Below, one piece after another: positions 16,189 through 22,742 of a stretch of 23,750 bases of DNA. The stretch covers positions 1 through 23,750 of the IMG/VR virus record IMGVR_UViG_3300027985_000682; one strand, 5' to 3'. The notes below the pieces were generated by a model. That model searched no databases. It saw only the letters and a list, made by a program, of their open reading frames with translations, and was not told where the DNA came from. This stretch comes from a virus. The translations under genes and the position numbers were made by a program. The first letter of the stretch is position 1. Every line of letters begins with the position of its first letter.

Positions 16189-16389
16189 TCAATAGTCTGG
16201 GTCGTAGTCCCTCCCTGATTGAACATCATCTCTTTTGGTAGGGGAACCACCAGGCCAGTTTACGGAAAAAGAATTATAAACTCGCCGTATTTTCGAGCCG
16301 CATGTAGGACATTTTGTTGGTTTGTCCTCTTTCATTGGGATTTCCAGCTCGAATTGTCCGTGTGTCGGACAACTAAAATCATATCTCAT
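16189..16389 (-). CDS. FmdB-like zinc ribbon protein (66 aa)
   Basis: From ATG 16389-16387 (MRYDFSCPTHGQFELEI) the protein has C7, H10 and the pair C27-P-T-C30-G, a compact zinc ribbon. The start sequence 'M-x-Y-D/E-F-x-C-P-x-H-G-x-F-E' is the signature of the FmdB family of small putative regulators. Start choice is supported by AAGG 5 nt upstream; an adjacent ATG at 16392 would add one residue. Its 5' end overlaps the exonuclease gene by 11 nt. It may act as a small DNA- or protein-binding regulator or a virion cofactor; function is unproven in this family. Confidence 0.75.
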   Translation of the reverse strand: MRYDFSCPTHGQFELEIPMKEDKPTKCPTCGSKIRRVYNSFSVNWPGGSPTKRDDVQSGRDYDPDY

Positions 16390-16927
16390 CATAACCTTCC
16401 CATGGTAGTAGTTTTTGGTAACACTTCCGAATAATTTTTGCGTCATATAGAGCGTTGTGCTTTGCTCCATGATCCATGCCAAGGTAATCCTCTCGGTTGA
16501 TGTCGGGATCGATACCCTTTACGTAAAACAGCGTTGATAGGTCGAATGGAATATAGTAAATATTATCTGGGATATGCATCGCTCCAATCCACAAATCACA
16601 AAACAACACCCAGTCATAAGCCAGGCAATCACCCCACATAATCACCTTATCGAACTGCCCGAGCCACTCCAGCAATCTGGCCCTGATCTGGGAGACATCC
16701 CCTTTCATGTCGTAGTGGTCAAAATCGATTGTTGGAACACTAGACCAGACATCCCTGAAACGTAAATTTGGGATGACATTCTCTGTTATCCAGTCCGACA
16801 GAACTGCTGATTTTTCTATTTGATATTCAGCATAAAACGTTTTTCCATCCTCGGAAATTAACCCTATACTTAATGGGGACGCGGCCTTAATCAATCCAGT
16901 AAATTCCATATCGAAGAATACGTTCAT
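16379..16927 (-). CDS. DEDD 3'-5' exonuclease, Rv2179c-like
   Basis: A 182-residue protein from ATG 16927-16925, which has AGGATAGGA upstream and overlaps the previous stop by ATGA. Motif I is D6-x-E8 (FFDMEFTG), motif II is D105 (CLAYDWVLF), motif III is H157-x4-D162 (KHNALYDAKI). These fit the DEDDh RNase T-like fold. The opening 'VFFDMEFTGL..ASPLSIGLISEDGKTFYAEY' matches the Rv2179c-like 3'-5' exoribonuclease family, common in phages. It should degrade RNA or single-stranded DNA from the 3' end with two metal ions. In a late cluster it may process phage or host transcripts. I am confident of the fold and less sure of the substrate. Confidence 0.85.
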   Translation of the reverse strand: MNVFFDMEFTGLIKAASPLSIGLISEDGKTFYAEYQIEKSAVLSDWITENVIPNLRFRDVWSSVPTIDFDHYDMKGDVSQIRARLLEWLGQFDKVIMWGDCLAYDWVLFCDLWIGAMHIPDNIYYIPFDLSTLFYVKGIDPDINREDYLGMDHGAKHNALYDAKIIRKCYQKLLPWEGYDEI

Positions 16928-17358
16928 TTTCCTATCCTTTTCAGTGCTGTTGAAGTCCAATCCATAATAATATGAACCCAGTCACTCATGCACATTCCGA
17001 CCAAAAGGTGGATATATAATATATGAGGGACGTTGATCTCTATTCGCGGGGTCAAGAGCCAGTATAGCGCGTAGACCATCGTGAATAAATAGGCGGCGCG
17101 TATGATCGAAGAAACGACTGGAAAATGGGAAACAAAACTCCGGTGTTTCACGAGGGCGCCATAGGGCCACCATAGGGTACTCCAAAATCCTTTGTGGCTT
17201 TCTGCCTGGTCTAAATCTGGGTGTACCAGTATCGTCAGACCCACTCCAATCCCAATCCATAGCATCTCCTCTTGCGTCAACGCAAAATATGTTCCCAAAA
17301 CGGGAACGCTGGCCGCAGTCAGTGCGGTTCCTACCAGATGCGTTTTTCTACCTGGCAC
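16924..17358 (-). CDS. YdjM/DUF2227-like membrane metal-binding protein (144 aa)
   Basis: A 144-residue protein with hydrophobic segments at ~10-26, ~33-46, ~82-102 and ~112-122. Conserved polar groups are K5-x-H7, H46-P-D48-x-D50 (LVHPDLDQ), K71-H72-R73 and S77-H78 (VKHRSFVSH), and D126-W-V-H129-x3-D133 near the end. This arrangement fits the YdjM/DUF457/DUF2227 group of inner-membrane, probably metal-dependent proteins related to phospholipase C-type hydrolases. In a phage a membrane hydrolase might modify the host envelope. It lies between a small unknown gene and the exonuclease, with ATGA overlap at its 3' end. Function is unproven. A TTGCGTCAACGCAA site lies inside the gene. Confidence 0.65.
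   Translation of the reverse strand: MPGRKTHLVGTALTAASVPVLGTYFALTQEEMLWIGIGVGLTILVHPDLDQAESHKGFWSTLWWPYGALVKHRSFVSHFPVVSSIIRAAYLFTMVYALYWLLTPRIEINVPHILYIHLLVGMCMSDWVHIIMDWTSTALKRIGK
17272..17285. promoter_or_regulatory. Palindrome TTGCGTCAACGCAA
   Basis: One of two copies of TTGCGTCAACGCAA, a 14-mer that pairs with itself at all but the central position pair. It is the strongest form of a dispersed motif with centre GTCGAC. It lies inside the YdjM-like gene, near codon 26. It may be a protein-binding site; no role is shown. Confidence 0.5.
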
Positions 17359-17713
17359 CGAAGAACCTCTTAATCTTTTTCCAGAGGGTATCTCTGTTTT
17401 TCATTACGGCCTCGGTCAGTGTCAAACCTGGATATTTTTCATAAAGCCAGATAGCATAATCGATGAACTGTCGATCTGGACGCTCGTGCTTCAACCTTGC
17501 CCATGTATATTCTCTGATGATATTGATCTCGGTATTTCTGTCTTTAGGAAATCTTCCACCCCACCAGTAGTCCTCAAACCACGATCTCCAGTGGATGTAA
17601 TCCACATTCTGCATATCGTCGATCCTTGCTGGCTCGAACAGCTCCATCTTGGTTCTTGGGAGATGCAAGGTAATCATAATTCTGTCGATTGCATTTTGTA
17701 TGTTGCGCTTCAT
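17348..17713 (-). CDS. Hypothetical protein (121 aa)
   Basis: A 121-residue basic protein rich in Trp and Arg (HWRSWFEDYWWGGRFPKD, YTWARLKHERPDRQFIDYAIWLY, TLWKKIKRFFGAR). It is predicted to be helical, with no Cys, no membrane span and no motif I recognise. It starts with an ATGA overlap at the end of the upstream gene and its own end overlaps the YdjM-like gene by 11 nt, so it is firmly in the operon. The basic Trp-rich ending could bind nucleic acid or membrane. No function is proposed. Confidence 0.6.
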   Translation of the reverse strand: MKRNIQNAIDRIMITLHLPRTKMELFEPARIDDMQNVDYIHWRSWFEDYWWGGRFPKDRNTEINIIREYTWARLKHERPDRQFIDYAIWLYEKYPGLTLTEAVMKNRDTLWKKIKRFFGAR

Positions 17714-18090
17714 TTCTTCAGCCCTTCATAGTATTTATGCTTGTTGATCCATTGCTGAAAATTCAGAGCACCGGCTTCGTTCCACCATTCCTCGAAAGCC
17801 TCTGCGCCCTCGTCATCTGTAAAAGACATGTAAATCTCGTGCTCGGCAAAGTGAACGGTTTTCTCGTCGCTGATAGATACTTCTGTGAATACTTCCTCCT
17901 CGAGGTGGTACTCAACCTCAACCCTGTAGATGCCGCTTACTGGAAGATACTCAAAGCCCATTTCGTCGACGCAATAGTTTTCAATTTTATTGTCAGCGAA
18001 TACTTGTTTTACCTTATTCTCGAGAAAGATATGGATACTGCTTTCAGTTTTTAGATATTCGTGTGCCTCGAATTCAACTATCAGTTTCAT
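17710..18090 (-). CDS. Hypothetical acidic protein (126 aa)
   Basis: A 126-residue acidic protein that begins KLIVEFEAHEYLKTESSIHIF and contains beta strands (IYRVEVEYHLEEEVFTEVSIS), followed by a helical end (EGAEAFEEWWNEAGALNFQQWINKHKYYEGL). One central Cys (NYCVDEMGFEYL). Both ends overlap neighbours by ATGA (with TerL above, the 121-residue gene below). High charge and small size suggest a host-protein binder or small assembly factor, but no family is recognised. A GTCGACGCAA motif falls within it. Confidence 0.6.
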   Translation of the reverse strand: MKLIVEFEAHEYLKTESSIHIFLENKVKQVFADNKIENYCVDEMGFEYLPVSGIYRVEVEYHLEEEVFTEVSISDEKTVHFAEHEIYMSFTDDEGAEAFEEWWNEAGALNFQQWINKHKYYEGLKK

Positions 18091-19613
18091 CTTCGTCCTC
18101 TACTCTTTACTCTTCGCGACCTTCTTCCTCTTGACCTCGAGGGTTTTCCGACCTCACCCTTTCCCATGTTCTGAATAAATCTAGCCAGGAAGGATATTTG
18201 GCCGATTGTCATTACGGTGTCCTGGGGTTCTCCCTGCCTATCGGCTTCCTCGGTGTAGGTTGTTAGTTGTCTGATTAAGCCCTTGATAGGAGGAAATCTC
18301 CAGTAGATATTGGTAATGTCACTCACAAGACTGTTTAAGATGCCGTTCTTGTCATTATTGAAGTTGATTTTCTCGGTTTCGATGCCCACATTCTCAAAAG
18401 CAAGCTCGTCCATCGCCTTTTGGGTTCCGGTGGCGTCGATACCCTTATAAAGGGGTGCGTACTTTTCAATTGCGTATTTGTAGCTACGAAGGAAGGGGTT
18501 GTATGATCCTTTTCCTGTAACCCAGTGGAAGTAAACGAGTTTCCAGGGGCGTTTTGTGACATCTGCCACCATAACACAGCCAGCATTTCGAGCAGGGTAT
18601 GATCCAGCTCCTGGGTCTCCGGCCGCGATGTAATATTTACCAGGCTCGACCGGCAGTTCAAAGAGGGTAATCCCGTGGCGTGGGTCTTCTTCAAGATGAT
18701 AGCCTCCTGGCACCGGTTTTTTATTCAGTGCCTCTAAAACAGCATCGTATATCGAAACGTCATTGCATTGACCAACGTAGTGAGCGGGAAAGAGAGACAA
18801 ACCGTATTCTGGGAACATTCCGCCCATTTCAACGTCCACCAAATCGGGAGGATATTCTGCCCTCATGGCGTCGACCTGGTCTACTGTAAGAGCGGTGTTA
18901 TCCCAAGTAGCAACCCTGAACGAGCGGTACAATCTAAGGTTGGTTTTTGCAGCATTTACATCCTCGTTCATACCTGAGTTGGGATCACCCTTATCGAAGT
19001 TCTCTCTCAACCATGGTGCCTCCGTCGGGGATGTTATACCGTCAAGTCTTGCCATTCTCGGTTTAGGCTGGACGCCAGTTATCCCCGACGGACGGACACC
19101 TCTTAAACGGCCTCTTAGAACTTTTACAATATGACCAATGAGATCAAGGCCGCATTCATCAAAGCCTATTCTGTCGTATTCGGAGCCTCTGATATTGTCC
19201 GCATTTCGCCCCGAGGTTCTAAAATCCCACTCCGATCCATTCTTCCAGGTGACTTTCTTATAGGGTGCCTTGGTAATACTATCAACCAGATGTCTTACCC
19301 TATCGCTCATGTCATACCAACCCATAAACATGTCATACATCAGGTTGGCCTGAGCCTCAGTGACCGAAGTTGTTAGAGCCCTAAAGTAAGGGATAGTCAT
19401 GCAGTCCATCGCGAGGGACATCGCCTCGACGGTAGTTTTTCCAGAGGCGATACCACAAACAGCATACATATTAGGGACGACCAACTGGTGCCACGTCCAC
19501 TGCCACGGCTGAGGCGTGATCCCAAAGTACCAGTCTGTAGCAACATGAAAACCTCCCTGAGCCCTCAAGGCAATAGGGAGGATTTCTTTGTCGGCCCTAG
19601 TCAGATATGCCAT
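18087..19613 (-). CDS. terL: Terminase large subunit
   Basis: A 508-residue two-domain packaging motor. The ATPase half has a Walker A-like loop CGIASGKT (53-60), in which the first position is Cys instead of Gly or Ala, and Walker B YDRIGFDE (146-153) with catalytic E153. The nuclease half has D333 (AAGDPGAG), D393 (YKGIDATG) and D421 or D432 (NNDKNG/SDI), the RNase H-like acidic set used to cut concatemers. The end is strongly basic (PSRSRGRRSRRVKSRGRR). The start ATG 19613 has GGAGAG 5 nt upstream and overlaps the previous gene by 17 nt. No conventional small terminase gene is recognised next to it. Headful versus cos packaging cannot be told from sequence alone. Confidence 0.9.
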   Translation of the reverse strand: MAYLTRADKEILPIALRAQGGFHVATDWYFGITPQPWQWTWHQLVVPNMYAVCGIASGKTTVEAMSLAMDCMTIPYFRALTTSVTEAQANLMYDMFMGWYDMSDRVRHLVDSITKAPYKKVTWKNGSEWDFRTSGRNADNIRGSEYDRIGFDECGLDLIGHIVKVLRGRLRGVRPSGITGVQPKPRMARLDGITSPTEAPWLRENFDKGDPNSGMNEDVNAAKTNLRLYRSFRVATWDNTALTVDQVDAMRAEYPPDLVDVEMGGMFPEYGLSLFPAHYVGQCNDVSIYDAVLEALNKKPVPGGYHLEEDPRHGITLFELPVEPGKYYIAAGDPGAGSYPARNAGCVMVADVTKRPWKLVYFHWVTGKGSYNPFLRSYKYAIEKYAPLYKGIDATGTQKAMDELAFENVGIETEKINFNNDKNGILNSLVSDITNIYWRFPPIKGLIRQLTTYTEEADRQGEPQDTVMTIGQISFLARFIQNMGKGEVGKPSRSRGRRSRRVKSRGRR

Positions 19614-20499
19614 CTTCTCTCCAGGGATTATCTCTCCTTCGTTCTGCCCAGTTACGGATGCTCTGATCCAGTTCTGCTTGCAAATTGTCAGCTTCTGGAA
19701 GGTTCTCTGTCCATCGTTTTACGATCCCGTGCACGGTGGACTTTTGCGTCGGTCGCAAGCCGAGAGCTCTAACGATCTCGGTTGGGCCTGGGATTTCAGT
19801 TCCGGCTGGTAAACTGTTGAGATACTCCTCGACAGCCTCGCTTACGTTCGCCGGTTGTTCGTAACGAACGTTCGGCTGTTCGTCCCGAACGTCACCTGTA
19901 AGATTTCTGAAGTTGAACTCCGTCAAGCCCATATTCCCCATGATGGTACGAACCCAGTCGATTTCCTTTTTGGTAATTGGGCGTTCGTAGTCTTCTGGAA
20001 TTCGGTCAACCATAGCGATTGTCCAGCTCAAAACGATAGCCAGGACAGTCGGGGCCAGGCCAAAGATGGCCACTGCCGCTTTGTAGGCAAGCCCTTCAGC
20101 GCCAGGGACATCCAGTAAGCCAACCTCGCTGGCACCATAAATAGCGTCAGCGAGGTTAAAAACTCCATCGAAGGTGGCGAAAAAGAGCATTGCGATGCGA
20201 GCGGGAACCACGGCGTTCTTGGATGTGGCATAGTAGGCGAGCTCTCTTTCACGCCTCCGCCTCTCCTTCGGGGAGCTTGGCTCATCGTCGTAGTCGGGCG
20301 GGTCTTCGTTCCTCGAGAAGTATGAGGAAGTGATTGTCCCTACGCCCAAACTCAGCGCGAACATGATCGAGATCAGATCGTGGACATCGGGGCCAGGGGT
20401 TTGTGGAGACATCGTCCTAACAAAGGAGCTTACTCGTGGAAGAACGATCAAGATCAGGAATATTGGCAGCACTCGTTGTAAAATCTTGAAGAATTTCAT
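19597..20499 (-). CDS. Membrane protein with C-terminal winged-helix-like domain (300 aa)
   Basis: A 300-residue protein with four likely membrane helices (about 7-26, 41-58, 98-118 and 140-164) and a charged loop at ~64-88 (DDEPSSPKERRRRERE). A soluble C-terminus carries a winged-helix-like segment at ~219-263 (VSEAVEEYLNSLPAG...PTEIVRALGLRPTQKSTVHGIVKRW). A membrane half plus a DNA-binding-like tail resembles DUF2637/SpdA-type proteins of mobile elements, but I cannot confirm that. It ends 17 nt inside terL, where a small terminase would normally be. The linker between the halves is coded by a 21-bp tandem repeat full of GTTCG/CGAAC inverted pairs. The start ATG 20499 follows GAGG closely. 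Confidence 0.65.
   Translation of the reverse strand: MKFFKILQRVLPIFLILIVLPRVSSFVRTMSPQTPGPDVHDLISIMFALSLGVGTITSSYFSRNEDPPDYDDEPSSPKERRRRERELAYYATSKNAVVPARIAMLFFATFDGVFNLADAIYGASEVGLLDVPGAEGLAYKAAVAIFGLAPTVLAIVLSWTIAMVDRIPEDYERPITKKEIDWVRTIMGNMGLTEFNFRNLTGDVRDEQPNVRYEQPANVSEAVEEYLNSLPAGTEIPGPTEIVRALGLRPTQKSTVHGIVKRWTENLPEADNLQAELDQSIRNWAERRRDNPWREDGISD
19846..19890. repeat. GTTCG/CGAAC inverted-repeat array (candidate operator or packaging site)
   Basis: Six GTTCG or CGAAC pentamers occur in 45 bp (19846, 19857, 19865, 19870, 19878, 19886). They form two GTTCG-N3-CGAAC elements at 19857-19869 and 19878-19890, 21 bp apart, plus CGAACGTTCG between them. The DNA is a 21-bp tandem repeat (18 of 21 bases alike) encoding VRDEQPN then VRYEQPA in the membrane/wHTH protein. 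Confidence 0.7.
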
Positions 20500-20500
20500 T

Positions 20501-20767
20501 TCACCTCGTAATGGATGGGCCGTCGGAATTTTGCCTGGTTATGTTCATAGAGATTGTGCCGACGCAACGTGGGCATGTTATTTCTAGTGGTGTAAACATC
20601 GGGGCGGCTATACTCAATTCCGTTGCACAGTACGGGCACGTCATAAACATAGAAACCCAACCAAAATAGCCATAGCCATCGCTTCTTTCCAGGAGCTCGA
20701 GAAAGTCTCCCCATTCAACAAACTCAATATTTTCTTGTGAATTTTCCATTTGGCAGCGTGTCGTCAT
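20501..20767 (-). CDS. Small zinc-ribbon protein (88 aa)
   Basis: From ATG 20767 (AGGA 9 nt upstream) the protein is 88 residues; ATG 20749 (MENSQENIEF) is a possible shorter start with no clear ribosome site. It carries C-P-Y-C (MTCPYCATEL) and C-P-R-C (EITCPRCVGTI) about 20 residues apart, a simple zinc ribbon, preceded by an acidic helix (FVEWGDFLELLERSDGYGYF). Such small ribbons often bind nucleic acid or RNA polymerase, but no target is evident. It overlaps the upstream membrane gene by 26-44 nt and ends 2 nt before the start of the next gene. Confidence 0.65.
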   Translation of the reverse strand: MTTRCQMENSQENIEFVEWGDFLELLERSDGYGYFGWVSMFMTCPYCATELSIAAPMFTPLEITCPRCVGTISMNITRQNSDGPSITR

Positions 20768-21101
20768 AGGTCTCTATCCTGGTTTTCTTATTCATGCTTA
20801 AGATCAGCCATATAAAAGCGCACACGATAAGCAATACCGCCCACATCGAGAAAGCGTTAGCCCATTGTATTGACACGATTGCCCCAAAGCCAGTGGCCGC
20901 GATTGCAGTATTAGATTTAAATCCGGCTCGTGCAACGTCGGCTTGAGTGTCGGCGGCCACCTCCTCAAAACTGCGGCCTTCTAATCTCTCGATCTCCAAT
21001 GCCTCGAGGTTAGCAAGACGCTCACTCTGGCGGTCAAAAATCGTGCCAATTCCAGCAAATAGTATCAAGGCTATCAGTAGTACAAGTATCAAGTTTTTCA
21101 T
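20724..21101 (-). CDS. Small two-helix membrane protein (125 aa)
   Basis: A 125-residue protein with an N-terminal hydrophobic helix (residues 4-21, LILVLLIALILFAGIG) and a second at ~87-103 (MWAVLLIVCAFIWLILS). A charged segment lies between (RLANLEALEIERLEGRSFEEVAADTQADVAR). The topology (TM, helical loop, TM) resembles spanin-like or holin-associated proteins, but no lipobox is present. The start ATG 21101 has GAGG 6 nt before it and lies 1 nt past the HNH stop. It is in the same array as the holin, so a lysis or envelope role is possible; evidence is limited to topology. Confidence 0.6.
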   Translation of the reverse strand: MKNLILVLLIALILFAGIGTIFDRQSERLANLEALEIERLEGRSFEEVAADTQADVARAGFKSNTAIAATGFGAIVSIQWANAFSMWAVLLIVCAFIWLILSMNKKTRIETYDDTLPNGKFTRKY

Positions 21102-21102
21102 T

Positions 21103-21507
21103 CTAGTCCTCGTAATTGTATCCGTAATTTATAGAAAGAATAGCCCTAAGCCTCTCCCTACTCAATTTATTGTCATGGGCCTCGGAGTGATGTTTACGGC
21201 ACAGCTTAATCAAATTCTCCGGAACATCATCGCCTCCCGCGCCCATGTGTGTAATGTGATGAATGTCCTCGCCTCCCATACATTCACTTATGCCACGAGC
21301 CATGCAGTATTTGTCTCTGAGTTTCCGTACATACTCGATAACCTCGAGATCAGATATGCGTTGCGGCTTTGGTGCGGGAGTGAACTTTTTTCTCGCAGGA
21401 TGAACATTCCCCACGGCGGGGCCAAATCTGTCACTGGAATTTCCCGACACGGCCACCTTCTTTCCTGATTTACCTCCGCCTTTCTCATTATGTTTCCGCT
21501 CGTCCAT
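21103..21507 (-). CDS. HNH endonuclease (134 aa)
   Basis: Residues ~68-111 carry an HNH core: C68, C76, H83-H84 (EDIHHITHMGAGG), N98 (PENLIKLC), C103, H106-H107 and H111. The first ~50 residues are basic and Gly/Ser/Pro-rich, without obvious fold. The start at ATG 21507 overlaps the PD-(D/E)XK gene by 220 nt; a GTG at 21456 has AGGA 6 nt upstream and may be the true start. HNH enzymes near terminase genes are common in phages and assist packaging or DNA processing; free-standing homing types are an alternative. The core motif is certain, the start less so. Confidence 0.8.
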   Translation of the reverse strand: MDERKHNEKGGGKSGKKVAVSGNSSDRFGPAVGNVHPARKKFTPAPKPQRISDLEVIEYVRKLRDKYCMARGISECMGGEDIHHITHMGAGGDDVPENLIKLCRKHHSEAHDNKLSRERLRAILSINYGYNYED

Positions 21508-21851
21508 CCTATCTCTGTTGCCTCCATTGCGTCAACGCAAACTCCGACCATGAAAATAATGTCGGATTTTATTTTCTTATCCGCGGGGTACTGCAAATAC
21601 AGTTTGTGAAGGTTCTCGTGCAGTCTCGTGGCTTTTACGTCTACACTCCAGCCTCTCCAGTAAAAATCTATTCCGCCGTCGAAGCCGGTGTGTAAACTCT
21701 CTTTAATACCGAGAAATCTCTGGGCCGCGAGTTCCCCCGCGGCACCAATCAGTTCTATGTTTTCAATATCTTTGTGGAACTTAGTCTTATTGTTTCTTAG
21801 ACGAGCCTCGGAAGTTCGGATAATATAATCCCAACTATTCCGTAGGAGCAT
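21288..21851 (-). CDS. PD-(D/E)XK-type nuclease (187 aa)
   Basis: A 187-residue protein with the core of a restriction-like nuclease: E40 in GAAGELAAQRFL, D62 in GGIDFYW, and D71-V-K73 in WSVDVKAT, followed by strand KLYLQYPADK..SDIIFMVGV and a closing EIGWTSGNIMR. This order (helix with E, D, then D-x-K) fits the PD-(D/E)XK superfamily. GAGG lies 6 nt before ATG 21851, inside the end of the holin gene. The last 73 residues are coded by bases that also code for the HNH gene in another frame; they include a conserved-looking PVTDLAPPWGMFIL stretch, so both frames seem used. It probably cuts or repairs DNA; the specific role is unknown. Confidence 0.75.
   Translation of the reverse strand: MLLRNSWDYIIRTSEARLRNNKTKFHKDIENIELIGAAGELAAQRFLGIKESLHTGFDGGIDFYWRGWSVDVKATRLHENLHKLYLQYPADKKIKSDIIFMVGVCVDAMEATEIGWTSGNIMRKAEVNQERRWPCREIPVTDLAPPWGMFILREKSSLPHQSRNAYLISRLSSMYGNSETNTAWLVA
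21527..21540. promoter_or_regulatory. Palindrome TTGCGTCAACGCAA, second copy
   Basis: Identical to 17272-17285. It lies 20 nt upstream of the HNH ATG and inside the PD-(D/E)XK coding frame. See the dispersed motif in the findings. Confidence 0.5.
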
Positions 21852-22185
21852 CTTCCGCCTCGGTGGCGAACGGTAGATCAGTCCATCGGTTAAGCATACC
21901 GACTACTGCCTCTACCGCGGCTTCGAGAATAAACTCTGGGACGCCAGGGAAATATTCCCGCATATATTGCATCACATAGTTTTTCTTCTGCTCGTTCGTC
22001 CATCCTGAGACCTTGCCAATTTGTTCTGCGGCATTGACCAGCATGTCGGCAATGCGTTGCAGTTCGTCAGAGAAGTCCAGCTTGCGCTTACCTTTTAGGG
22101 CGTCGTACAGTTCCTTTACAACTGCCAGAATGGCGACGAACAGAACTGCTCCTCCGAGCCATAAAATAGCTTCTACAAAGTTCAT
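21835..22185 (-). CDS. Holin, LLH-type (116 aa)
   Basis: A 116-residue protein with one N-terminal membrane helix (about 4-23, VEAILWLGGAVLFVAILAVV). A soluble part follows: a charged link (KGKRKLDFSDEL), a helix (ADMLVNAAEQIG), K67-K68-N-Y-V (EQKKNYVMQYM), and a closing helix with FILEAAVEAVVGMLN. This layout matches the LLH-type phage holins, in which the 'aeq' helix, 'K-x-Y-V' and 'E-A-A-V' features recur. Holins time host lysis by opening the inner membrane. No endolysin is recognised in this window. It overlaps the upstream membrane gene by ATGA and the downstream nuclease by 17 nt. Confidence 0.75.
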   Translation of the reverse strand: MNFVEAILWLGGAVLFVAILAVVKELYDALKGKRKLDFSDELQRIADMLVNAAEQIGKVSGWTNEQKKNYVMQYMREYFPGVPEFILEAAVEAVVGMLNRWTDLPFATEAEDAPTE

Positions 22186-22742
22186 GGTTGTGATCCTTTC
22201 GTTGGTGGTGTGAAATGTGGGCGGCTAAGGCCGCTGTAACTCTGCTGTCTGGACGGGCCAGGCAACGATTTTCTTTGTTTTGGCGCTGTTCTCATGTGAT
22301 CCAGTCCATAGACCAGGGAGTTTATTAGCGTAAACCGGATAATGAATACGAACAGGGCAACACTGACTGGGACGTAGACCAGGAGCTCGTTACGTGTAAT
22401 TAGCTCGTTTCCTATATCCCTTACAACCATCAATTCTAACACGGAGTACCAGGTCATCAAAGCATTCAAAAAGGCGGCTACGAGCCAGGCACCGACAGCG
22501 AGCCAGACTTCTGTTGGTTCCTTACTTAAACTCGTTTCCTGGTTCATGGCTCGAGAGATACCTCCAACGTCAGCGAGACAGGCCGCTAAGGCAAATAGGG
22601 TTCCGAGGCTAATACCCAGAACCCGTATATCCCCCAATATTGAAGTGACGGCAATCTCCGTGGTTGCGTAATTGAAAATCTCAAACGCCAGGATAGCCAC
22701 GCCGAGCAATGTGAATTGTGTCAAGCGCACTTGTTTTATCAT
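22182..22742 (-). CDS. Four-helix membrane protein at the head of the late operon (186 aa)
   Basis: From ATG 22742-22740 (MIKQVRLTQF) with AAAGGA upstream, the protein has 186 residues; a longer reading to 22841 would cross the promoter and is not likely. Membrane helices lie at about 9-28, 42-62, 78-100 and 118-140, followed by a Pro/Ser/basic tail (PKQRKSLPGPSRQQS). A DVGGISRA motif sits after helix 2. Its topology is similar to the first half of the 300-residue membrane/wHTH protein, but without the DNA-binding part. Function is unknown. As the first gene of the minus array and coupled to the holin by ATGA, it may act with the holin or in host takeover. Confidence 0.65.
   Translation of the reverse strand: MIKQVRLTQFTLLGVAILAFEIFNYATTEIAVTSILGDIRVLGISLGTLFALAACLADVGGISRAMNQETSLSKEPTEVWLAVGAWLVAAFLNALMTWYSVLELMVVRDIGNELITRNELLVYVPVSVALFVFIIRFTLINSLVYGLDHMRTAPKQRKSLPGPSRQQSYSGLSRPHFTPPTKGSQP

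Noticed and set aside
16393-16482. N-terminal extension of the zinc ribbon gene to 97 residues
   Set aside because: The extension lies wholly over the exonuclease C-terminus in another frame, and the FmdB signature starts exactly at MRYDF.
19846-19890. LexA/SOS boxes
   Set aside because: The Gram-positive box needs GAAC-N4-GTTC. Here the arms are GTTCG-N3-CGAAC or directly joined CGAACGTTCG, so spacing and order do not fit.
20496-20714. A 72-residue minus frame over the zinc-ribbon gene
   Set aside because: It is out of frame with the CxxC pairs and has no ribosome site; the 88-residue frame explains the region better.
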